Source: Siphonodentalium dalli (taxonomy: Eukaryota; Mollusca; Scaphopoda; Gadilida; Siphonodentaliidae). Taken from it: DNA of 64,000 nt. The notes beneath the pieces are model-generated. The model made no database searches, was not told the DNA's origin, and saw nothing but the letters and a program-made list of their open reading frames with translations. The position numbers were made by a program, and so were the translations under genes. The stretch lies in contig CP136061.1 in NCBI GenBank assembly GCA_032622095.1, positions 135,679,587-135,743,586 on the forward strand, given 5' to 3'. This document shows positions 36,198 to 48,500 of the stretch, piece after piece (within the stretch, counting starts at the first letter, position 1; each line of letters begins with the position of its first letter).

Positions 36198-36518
36198 AAA
36201 AAAGACCAATTTCCACCTGTTTGGTCACCCGGAGACCACAAGCATGGAATAACTGTTAGTCCTCGGAATAAATCGGCATGTTCCAGTCGTCCTGTCACAC
36301 ATCAGTCAAATAGAGATGATGGGGAGCTCGCCTTGCCAAAAACTTTCCTCACGCGGAAAGGTGGCCTGATGCTATTTTCTTCTCCAGAGGAGACAACCCA
36401 GAAAGATAATGAAAAACATTTCTATAACCGGAAACCTAAATCAGATCTGATTGACTTGAGTCTCAAACTTAAAACAGTGGATCGGCTGGGGCTGTCAGCA
36501 CTTCAGTATGGAGATGAT
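36198..36518 (+). CDS. KIAA2012: KIAA2012-like exon 1 of those found (107 codons)
   Basis: The acceptor TATTTTCAG precedes 36198 and the donor GTAAGT follows 36518; the exon is 321 nt and phase 0 at both ends. The frame gives a polar, basic lead (KKDQFPPVWSPGDHKHG), then the diagnostic LPKTFLTRKGGLMLFSS at codons 46-62, then a helical-looking 'LIDLSLKLKTVDRLGLSALQ' segment. No Met precedes the motif in this frame, so at least one coding exon lies upstream. In vertebrate KIAA2012 this motif sits within about the first hundred residues, so the missing part should be short. Confidence 0.85.
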
Positions 36519-39500
36519 GTAAGTACCTTATACAGGGACTTGGCAACAGGTGGGTAAATTGATTGAGGTTTGTCACCCAAGAAATTATAGTTTAAATTGC
36601 TTATGCATGTAAGACTAAAAACAATTCCATATCAAATTTAGCCCGATATAGAAAATGCTGGGCCTTTGTTCAGCTCTGTACATTCCTGAATTCAAATGAG
36701 TTATTTCAGTATAGAACTACAGTATTCCGTCTCTAAATTTTTCTTATAGACTTGGTTAGAGGAGGAAGACAGCAGTCTGACTGACCCAAGGCATAAGGCT
36801 TTCTTCAAGTTCTGTCACAAGGAGGATAAGGTACCAGAAACAGATGCTCACTCACAACCAGGCAGTGACCTAGGATTTTATCTCAGGGACCTCAAGGAGA
36901 AACAAAACAACCCTCTGAGGTGAGTTTAAATTAAACAATTTTCTGTTTGACATTGATCCACTGGTCACACACAAATCTCTTCTGATATAAATTCTTTATG
37001 CTTGGAGAATATGGCAGCCCAGTACAAAAAACACTTTTAGTTGGAATATTAATACCAATGGCAGTCAGCTTACATGTACATGGAGTTAGAGGAATTATTC
37101 TATACATATAAGTGCCGTCTACTGTACATGTTTGCAACTCTGTCACGATTTTCACGTTTACTCATACATCTGATTTAGCCCAAATTTGAACCACATCCCT
37201 TAGAAAGGATACACCAAATTGACACCGATAATACACCAAAGATACTGATCAGCTGATGATCAGCAGTTTACATACTATAATACTGTTCAGTAGATTCGAC
37301 TGAACTCAGTTTACTTCTAATTCAATTAAAACAAAGTAATTGTTTGAGGTGGTGCACGGGATGTGGAATCGAGGGAGTATACTATAAAACAGTGAGGGTA
37401 AGGCACCGGGACGCAGTTTGATCACAACCATGCAGATTCAGTAGCGCAAAATTCTGTTCGAAAAGCCACATTCGACCAGGTAAAACAGTTACATCTACAT
37501 GTATGTTGGCGCTAACTACTTTTTCTTGCCCAAATGGGCAGGGATAGAAACAATTCTGAAAGATTAACATCAATTTTGCTATTAATTGCATTATGGCTAT
37601 TAATATGGAGCCTAGTGCTAACTGACGAAAACAAATGAAATGCCTGCACACACCACCAGAATGTAATAAAGAACATTTATAGACTTGTCATTTTTTGGCG
37701 GGCAATCCATTAGTCCTCTGTATTCTATAGTATGAATTGTTCCCCTTTAGATTATAACAGTAAATAAGGTAGATAACACTTGTAAGCTATGATATTTCTC
37801 TTTTACAGAATGTCCATGGCATGTCATTATCTTTAACTTTCTCATTGTTTTGAAAAGATTTGCTTGCCAAAAATATGTTTTTTGTAAAAAGGCAAAAAAA
37901 GTCATGTTGCAAGTTTCAGGAGTCCACGGGAATATGCCTCAGAAATGAACCGTTTTTAGCATAATTGTGATCCCCTGAAATAAATAATAAAAAATTAAGT
38001 GCAGCATAAATCTCTTGCTTTGACATGTCTTGTCAAGGCAAGGTATTTATGCTAGACTTAACTTTTGATTAATTTTACTTTTAATCAAGATCATTACACC
38101 GTAGTCATATTGATTAAGATTGCTTGCATTATTTCTTTCATTTAACAAAATATTTGGCACAATTTACAGCCAATACCACTTCATTTTAATTTCACTTAAA
38201 ATATAAAAAAAATTACTTTGTAGATGAAATATTAATATGTACCAATATGTCTTTACATTGATCACAGATCACTTGTTAACCCTTTCAGTGCCAATACAAG
38301 TCCGATTTTTGTATCAACCCATATTTCCTTGATCATTTTTAAAATTTATTGATTATAATAATGTGATACATTGATAGAAAGAGCTCTTAGAGCTCTTTCC
38401 ATCAATGTATAACATTATTATAATGAAAAGGGTTAAAGGAATTTTTACTGAGGCCAAATAAAAATTATTTGAGTCTCAGACACCAACGCATTGAAATTAT
38501 TGGCCCACATTGGATGTTTTATTTCGATATCATGACAAAAATGGTCAATACAATTAAAAAATTAAAAATTGTTTTGGTATGTTTTTACCAAAATGTCCAA
38601 ACGTATTGAGTATTAATTGCACAATACATAAACTCTTAACATATCTCTGTGTAATGTGTGAAGATTGACTATCATGTATACATATGGTGACATACATGTA
38701 CATGTAGGACATTAAGTAGACGACTGTATTGAAGAAAATGATTAGCTGATCATCATAGTCTGGTGTACTAATTGTAACTCCAGAACAATTGAAATGCACT
38801 GGAGGAAATATAGGATTACATTTTAAAGACAACAATAACAATTGTGAATAGTCAGGGGCATTAGAACATTATGGGTAGTCCCTGTCAAATACATGTACAT
38901 GTACCAGTAATACAATGTAATCTTTATATCAGATTAAATGAGTGTACATGTATATGCATAAACAAAGTTCCCTCTACATTTTCTGACTACTACTAGACAA
39001 GGGAAGCTATCATAATCCATCCTTACAATGTGCACACAAAAAATAAAATAAAAATAAAGTCCTCCCTCTCTCATTGATTCAGAAGAAAAAAATTGTCTGA
39101 GACTCAAATAAATGTTTAATTTTGGCCTTAAATAAAACAGTTACGAAAACAAAGTCAGTACTAAAGGTATTTTTTTGTGACAGCACTCCTCTATTATTCA
39201 TGTAGTTTATAGCATTGATTGCTGGATATATAACTTTTCTAATTGATAATCACCCAACAGGGCAGAACATCATGCAAAGAGCACTGATTTGTTGATAAAG
39301 ATAGCAGCGTTGCCAAGCTCTGAGAACCACAAGGGAAATTACTCATGTGGAATTACCATACTTCATCATATCTTATTATTGCCCTATCTCAGAATGTTAA
39401 GTTCACTCTTGTATTAACCCTTTTATGATGGGAGCTTCCTGAATTTTTGCGAAAATCCTGTGCCAATGCATTCTCTTATATATGCAGGTCGACCATAGGT

Positions 39501-42500
39501 CACCTCGCATATATGAGAGAATGCATTGGCCTAACAAATTTGATATTATTGTTTATAATTGTTAAAGAATGTAAGAAAAGAATATAAAAAATGATAAAAT
39601 TGTTAAAGAATGTAAGAAAAAATGATAAAAATTGTTAAAGAATGTAAGAAAAGTTGATAAACAATTGTTAGGCCCATGCATTCTCATAAATGTGAGGCAA
39701 TCTATGGTCGACTCACATATACATGTATAAGAGAATGCATTGGCACAGGGTCTTTAATGAACACCAGTGCAGCTCCCGTCATAAAAGGGTTAAGTTCACT
39801 CTTGTATTAAAAGTAATCCTCTCTCCATCCTTGTTACAAAAATAAGAAAACTCTTTAACTCTTTCGATGCCAAGCTCGCATAATTGCGAGTTACCCAGTG
39901 ACTGCCAAATACGCATTTATGCGAGTTCGGGGGTGCACCTGGTTTACGGATCGTAATTATATTGTTTTGTTGCATTACAACGGGGGTTCGGTTATTTTAT
40001 GTAGAGTGCTGGTGTGCGCTGACAATTTAGAAGAAAGGTCAGTCAAAGTCATGCTACTCCTGAAGTTCTATGAGTACAGTCCGAGCCATATTATACCGTT
40101 GACAAATTAACTTTTGGTGGGATGCGATATATGAGTGGAAAATAAACATCATAAGTGACTTGGCGGCCTCTTTTCTGCTGATCAGTTTAGCGTCCAAAAC
40201 GAGTCGCGCAAATCGACCGAAATTCTGTCGGAATGAGGTCGGTGAAAAATACGGAATAGTAGCCGGAATATGATTAACTGGTGAAGCATTGATAAATGGC
40301 ATAGAACACTAGAACATAAAACAAACATTTAATCATATATGAATTGATAAAAAATCTACCGAAAAACAAATTAAAGCAAATCCAAGATGGCCACCAATGT
40401 CACGTGACCCCTATGACATTGAATGGGTCTCCACGTCGGGGCAGGTGATAGGTCATTGTCATATATACCCACATGTGAAGTTTCAACTAAATACACCGAT
40501 AATTACCCGATATTCATTGCATTACCCGTATATACATACAATACTTGTATTTACACACAGAATGCTTGGCACTGGGGAGTATGTCCGTGTGGCGGGGTGG
40601 CAGCGAAAGAGTTAAAGTGATGTGAAACAATCCACCTGGGCAGACAGTGAATAGACTTGCTCAAATCAGATGCTTTAACTAATTTTGTATCAAAATTGCC
40701 AACAAACAACGTTATTTTATCATATAAATCAATTATAGTGACTCTCATTAGCAAAATCATTGTCATATCTTTATCAGTATTCAGTATGAATGTCAGACTG
40801 TTTGTTTACATTTCTGCATATTCCAGATGTTGTATTTTATGAAAGGGTACATCCATCGTTGTTGAATTCAACAATAATAGCTTAATGATACATTCTTCAA
40901 ATGGGTGTAGTGCCTGAGTCGTAAAATATAAGTTTGAAGTAGTGAATTTAATCACATAATATGTTTAGGACTTTACTCATCTTGAAGAATTTCCTCATGT
41001 TTTTGATGGAGTCGCCCTCACAGCCAAACTGTCTGAGTATAGGGATAATTAGCCACTCGTTCATAGTATGGATATTTCATTATCAATTATATAACTTCAA
41101 TTATAATTGAATAGAGTCATATTCAATCTCCTATGATATGATTTCATTGTACAATGTAAACCAATGTGACACAAAATAATATTAATATAAAATATCACTC
41201 CTATTTACACATTGGCTGCCACTATGAGTTAACGGTTCCATGGGGACTGCTACTACGAGTTAACTGGTAATGGTGTCCATACCACTTAAATAACAACTTG
41301 ATAGATACCATATACAGTATACCAGTAACTACTGGCAGATATGCATGTAGTGGTATGATACATGTAAATAGAAATCAGATGAACCTAAGTCATTAGTAGA
41401 ACCACAAATCATTCATGACTGGGCAGAGCCAACATTCTCCAGTTGCTTAATTACTGTACTTTTCCAATAATTCATTATGCCCCTACCTTCATATTACAGT
41501 CCCATGTTATTGATTTATATCAGTAAGATTGCAATGACCTTGCCTACAGGTGAGATATTATCACTTTAATACAGTGATTACCTCAATGTCACTAGAGCAA
41601 ACACTGCTTTTTAGAAATCCCTTGTAGATCAAAGCCTGGTTATTTGCTCTGCACAAAAGGTATATAAAATATACATAAAGAAAACCTGTAGGTAGACGTA
41701 AACATCAATAATTCAACTGGTTTCTTCCCTTAGGAGACTACATTCCCACTTAGTTGCACTTGCTGGCGCGTTTACTTGGAATTCTGATCAGCGGAACAAG
41801 TGTATATCTGCAGAGATAATTTAAACTTCTTTGTTATGTGAATGGTGGATAATATTATTAATTTACTTGCCATTGTGAAGCATAATTTTACATTATAGAT
41901 GGGTAGGAATGGGATATATTGATCTTTACTTTACCTTAAACATATTGCAATATGTATCAAAAGGCATATACTTAGGGATTGGGACAAAACTTATGGTATA
42001 TCAACTTATAAGTTTCCCCACTCCTATGGTAACAGTCATTCAAATAACATTTCCTGGCGCATTAAATAGTGGCAATTCTGAGGTATTTACAGTATATAAA
42101 GTTTGCATATTAAATCTAAGGGACCAATAATTGTCGCTGGTATACATGTATGTTATATTAATCCTATACATGTGCATGTGTTATCTCACTTGATAGTGGG
42201 AACACCAAACCATACATGTATGTATTTTAAAGTTAGACTGATCAAATGGATAACAATATTGTTTCATATTCAATTTATACATGTATATATCTGAGTATGG
42301 TTTTGGCAGTAGTACCAGTACCTGTTTCCAATTAACCACATATGGTACATTGTTAGAAGTGGTGGAAAGTAAAAAAAATTAAGTTTTTATTGTTACCTGT
42401 TGGATAATCTTTGGCACTTACTGGTATATACATAGCCATGGAATTTTTTTTAGAAACAACAATTGAAAGGCAATTACATTCTGAATCCGTCCGTCGAGGC

Positions 42501-45500
42501 ATCTAGCTGTCCCATTTCTTGAGCAATATTCAACAGAATTTATTGATAGTTCAACTGACCAGGTTTCGTGGTTCACATTTGAGAAGACACAGGCTAAATT
42601 CGAATTTGGTCATGGTCTGACTTTTTCAACTCAGAAATTGCTGTTTTTGGGTTGTCCGAATGGTAGCTAAATAAGATTATGCAATTTTCAACATAATTTC
42701 TTGATATTTGGCACGTGGTTCACATTTAAAAAGACACAGGTCACGATCTGATGAATTTTGACAGAGTTACGATTTGCCCCTTTTATGACCTAGAAATTTG
42801 CTGTTTTTCGGTTGCCTGGATGGTAACTTGAGCAATATTCAACAGAATTTCTTGATATTTTGTGTGTGGTTCACATTTGAAAAGACGCAGGTCAAGTTCG
42901 AATTTGGTCATGGTCTGGTGATTTTTGATGGAGTTATGCCCCTTTTCAACTTATAAATCACTGTTTTCAGGTTGTCCTGATGCATGATAACTTAATTGAG
43001 CAACTTACAACACAATTTCTTGATATTTGGTACGTGGTTCGCATTTGAGAAGATGCAGGCCAAGTTCGATTTTAATCGACTTACATGTAGAAATAATATT
43101 TGTGTTCTCTAAATGATAAATTGAGCAATCTTCAAAAGAATCTCTTGATTTTTGGTATACGACTCACCTTTGAGAACAAGCAGGTTATCATCTATTTAAT
43201 ACCGGTAGGAGTAAAATTTTGCCAGAATTTGACTTTTTTGTTCTTTAAAAAAGCCAACGTCTCAAAGAGCCACCTCAGTTTGGGGGATGTGGGGTCTGCG
43301 ACCTTTTATTTAGCCCATCTCCCAACAGCTTTCAATAGGAAATACGTGTTTGTGTATCATGGCTCCAATGAAAGACCAGTAAATTAAAGTTTACTGAAAA
43401 TTTACTCTCCCATCAGTGATTCTACATGAGTGATTTTGTATACTATAGTATACCACTGTGAAATATAAATAGTATACAGTAATGCCCTAAATAATCGACC
43501 CCTTAACCACAGCAGAATTTTGGGTAACTTTTCAGGATTTAGTTGGAAATATGGCTTGTTGCTGAGAGCTTTCCGATGAATGGCAACAAGCCATATTTCC
43601 GACTAAATCCCGAAAAGTTACCTATAATTCTGCTGTGGTTAAGGGGTCGATTATTTAGGGCATTACTGTCAATAGTATACACAATCACTCATGTAGAATC
43701 ACTGATGGGAGAGTAAAATTTCAGTAAACTTTAATACCTCACATGCATGGCTTTAAATGATTTTCACCACTGACTGCCCCGGGACTGGTTGTCAATGCAA
43801 ATAAAACACACTCAACTAGCCATTTCTTAAATACAATGTACATGTATCTCTCATGACATGCAATGATTAGCACCACTGAATGTTGGTATATAAAAGCATT
43901 CAGTTGAAAAATTTCTGTATCTCACATGACATGCAAAGATTAGCAACATTATAGCCCCGGTACAGATTTTACAACAAATACATATACAACAGTTCTGCTT
44001 ATTGACGTTTAACACTGCCTCAAGAGAAGTCCGTGAGTGCTCCTGATCAATATCTGCACCATGATTGCCTGAGTACATACTTCCGTGAATACAAGTCTTC
44101 AACTTTTGTTGTTTGCCCTTAATTGCTTCTAAAAATATTGATTTTTTCATTGAGAGTCATGATCCAATATAGATTTTGTTGCTATATTTTCCTGCAAAAC
44201 ACTTGAAGCTATGTAGTATTGTTCAGGAACAAGCTATAATAAAAATGTTGCATGATCTTCAAGTGTACACGAGCCATTTTGGGAAATATCAACAGTTTAT
44301 TTGCTTCTCATCCAGTCTTTCTAGAGGCAATATCACAAGCTGATTCTCTTTGCCTATATAATATCTCACTGTGTAGTCTGTGTTTTGAACAAAACAGTCA
44401 TATTATACAGTAATGCCCTAAATAATCGACTCATTAACCACAGCAGAATTTTTGGTAACTTTTCAGGATTTTGTCGGAAATATGGCTTGTTGCCATTCAT
44501 CGGAAAGCTTTCAATGAGAGCTTTCCGATGAATTAAACATCATTACCCAAATGCCATTTGTCAGCTAGTATCATAAGTGTGCCGCATTTGAGAAATCGGT
44601 CACATATACACAACTGTGCTAATTTATTCCATATTTTAGATATTATTTGATAAAATAGCTCATTTCAAATAACTTCTGGGTGAGCATGATGTCATTTCAC
44701 ATTTTTTAAATAAATAGTGGGGCCTATTTATAGAAACTTGTGATAAATATTCCTGATATTCTGTAGAAATCAACAATGATGAACATATTCGATGCGCGAG
44801 CACTTGCCAAATTTGCGCATATATCGACGGTGTAATCATAAAACTTTTAGTCATTTAAATACAATTTCTACAAACTGATGATTTTGCATTTGGGTAATGA
44901 CGCATCGTTTGTATAATGGCCCCAGCTGGTCTTGTTTTGGAAAAATGGCATTAATTCTGTCCAGGTAACACAATCATATTGATGTGAATACACGAATAAT
45001 ATACCGACTGCCATGCTAAATTGCGTATATATAACGGTATATTTAAAAAAAAAATCATCATTACCCAAATGCCTTTTGTGGATTCTGCAGTGGTGCGTTG
45101 TGGTAATGACGCGTTTGGGTAATGACTATTTTCATTTCGTCGTGCCATTATAATTCAAATATTTTCCGACCACAGAAATAAACTAATTTATGAACATATT
45201 GACCTTGTGTGCACCCAAAAGTTTGATCATCGATCTCCAGCTTATAAAATTCAAATTATCTGCATTAAACATTAAAGCAGCATCATCATTACCCAAACGC
45301 GAAAGAGCGTTTGGGTAATGACGCGTTTGGGTAATGACAATTTTCATTTCAATTTACACTAATATTTCAAATATGTTCCACCCAAGTAAAACTAGTTTGT
45401 GCGCGAACCGACTTTGTGTGCGTTCCAAAGACACTTTGCCCTCCACATTGAGCTAGGGTCCTGCGAATTGGAGATTTTGATCGAATCGAATTGAAGAATT

Positions 45501-48500
45501 CGAATCGAATATCGAATCGAATTATACATGTGTGTTGCATTCTCAATTAGGCATGTTTTGCCAACGATTAGATGATGTTTGAAACATTCTATGAACTTCC
45601 ATGAAGTTCCATCATAACTTATGTGGCGATCAACCGTCGATCGCGATATTATTAACTTCAATTGTTTATTGTCGAGAAGAAAAAAAAACAGATCAAAACG
45701 TCCATGCGGACGTCACGACGATTAATATATAACCGGCCTATCGGAACTAAAATCACGCAAAGTTTGTACAGTTTGCATGTACATGCAAAATTGCAAATGT
45801 GCATTCGGAAACACCCGTTGTTGTAAACTTGAAGATGCAACAACAGTCGCAGGGTAGCCTGTTTATGTAGTACTGGGTGCTTCTGGAACTAATGATTCCA
45901 TAGATGGGTCGTTGTCCCAGATGCTTGCGATTTATACACCATGTTGTATTCGTCACACATGTAAGTTCTTGCACTGCCTGAGAAGCCTATCATGTTTAAA
46001 ATAAACATGAATAACGGACGACTTATTGTCAAATGCGGAACGCTCCGAAACTGACAGTCAACTTCAAAAGAAAACTCCACCAACTTGCACTTTTCGACCC
46101 CTGAAACACGTGAAGTTTACATCATCAACGATGTCACATACAAATAACGCGGAACCTGAGATAGACAGTCGGCGGATAATGCTAGCAGTTGCTCAGTCTC
46201 ATAGTTATTATAATTTACGTGCGTCGTCGGTCCAACGGCGATTTCAGAGCTTTTGGCAACCATGTTCAAAGCTAGAATTCAGACGTATTTAGTGGTCCTA
46301 ATCTGGTGGCTAATTACTGGCCATCAATATATTTAATAGCATGCGTACATTCGCGATGTACAATAAGAATTATAAAGCGCACATATTCATAATTTTAGGG
46401 AATTAAATGGCACAGAAACAGCTAAGATCGACGTGTGTACGTGTTAGTAAGCAGCTAATAATTTCATCCGTATATACTCGAAATTTCGAGTTGGAAATTT
46501 CGACTCGAATTCGAATCGAATTTGACTTTCGAATCAAATCGAATATCGAATATTCGCAGGACCCTACATTGAGCGTATATAAAATTCAAATTGCATGTGT
46601 TTGGGTAATGACTGCGAATAAACTTACAATTTAGATTCCGAGTTTAAAAATCGGAATTATAGAAAACTTTACAATTAAATATCACTGAGGTTATTTTTGT
46701 TCGACAAAACATAAAATTCGCCGCACGCTGCAACTCTACAGAAATATAACTGATGTTTCTTGTCAAAGTACAAGTCGTATTTAGCATGCGTTTGGGTAAT
46801 GATTTTTTAGAAAGGAACAGGCTTTTTGGATGGTTTTGCAAGCTTTTTACTAACATTATGTTTATTTTCTTCATAAATTTCTTGTATGGCATTCTGTGCA
46901 AAATTCCACACCTGAGTGTGGATCTATCTTGAGAAAACAAGTTTGCTGGAAAATAGAGGAAATCGTAGAAATGTTATGGCTCATGGTTGGGACATGCTGT
47001 TTTGTGGTATATAGCCGAGTGTAGTGGTTTAAAAGATCAGTGTTGGTCCATCGATACTAAACCAGATTTGTTTCTAATTAATGCTCGTAACCTCAGCTAC
47101 AAGGAAATACACATCTCCTGGCTATGGGACAGCAATTGTCTTTTATATTATGAACTAAGATCATGGGACACAGTAGAATCACCCGTGCGTGTGTGTGTCC
47201 ATCAACAATTTCCATTAGCATGGGCTACAGGTCGTACCTTTGGTCGGATTATAATGAAATTTATTATTGCTCTTGACATTGACATGTAGATGTGAAACAG
47301 TCATTTTGGGATCATTCGGTAGAAAAACATTGCCGCCAGCAGCCATCTTGGATTTCAAATGTCAATCTATTTGCACAGGCAACAGGCTGTATCCTCTGGC
47401 ACAACCTACAGACCACATTCCTCATCTGATAATCACCAAACTGCATACGGATTATCGGGGTGACCTCTAGATGGGAACCATAAAATTGTTCCGAATTTTA
47501 TTGAAAAATATGGCCGCCAATGGCCATCTTGGATATTAATCTTTGTATGACTAAATCCTTTGGAACAATCCATTTGCACGGGCTACAGGCCGTACTGTTC
47601 ATCTGATCATCATGAAATTTGTCACGGATGTTAACATTGACATACAAATGGGAACCAGTCATTTTGGGGTCATTCGGCCAAAAAGCATGGCCACTGGCAG
47701 CCATCTTGGATTTTACTCTTTGCATAACTGAATCAGTTGACACACCTTACTGACCACATCCCTCATCCGATCATCACCAAATGTCATGTGGATTATTGGG
47801 GTCACCTCTGGATGAGAGCTGTCAATTTTTTTTCTTTCGAATTTCATTAACCCTTCCATGACTGGAGCATCTTGAAATTTTGTGAAAACCCTGTGCCAAT
47901 GCATTCTCTTAAATATGTGAGTCTCCCATAGGGAGCCTCACATATATAACAGAATACATTGGTCTAAAAATATTTACCTTGACCTTGTAAGCCAGTGCAT
48001 TCTCTTATATATGCGAGGCTCCCAATGAGAGACTCACATACATAAGAGAATGCACAAGCATGGGATCTTTATTGCTGCACCAGCACAACTTCCGTCATGA
48101 AATGGTTAAGAAACATTGCTACCAGCAGCCATCATAGATTTCAAATTTTAACTATTTAATAGTATTTTGGTTTTTGGCTCCTGTTTATATCAGGGCTCAC
48201 GCAATCGATGTCCTAATTGGCCTATGGCGAGATTTTTTGGGAACATGGCCAAAGAAAATCTCATTTGACGAAAGAGCTTCAAGCCTTGGCCAGCAATTAC
48301 CTCTCAGAAAGTCACCAGATCTCACTAAATCCATAACACATACATGCCCAGCGATACTTTTGTTTAGGCCTATCAGAGAATCAATAATAGGCTCAATAAG
48401 TGTACAAATGATTTTTCCTCGATACTAAGGAGTTTGTAAATAATTTAATGTACAGTATGCTATACTACTACTAAATTATATATACACAAATTCTTTGTCA

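Noticed and set aside
39261-39340. Possible extra exon after an AACAG acceptor, open in the phase needed after exon 2
   Set aside because: No donor restores the phase 2 required by exon 3, and the stretch lies just before a MITE. Could still be a rare exon.
46987-47289. 100-codon + strand frame beginning MGHAVLWYIAECSG
   Set aside because: Runs into the G repeat; no recognised domain or splice sites.
48174-48428. 84-codon + strand frame upstream of exon 3
   Set aside because: No motif, wrong phase relation to exon 3 and no good donor; probably chance.
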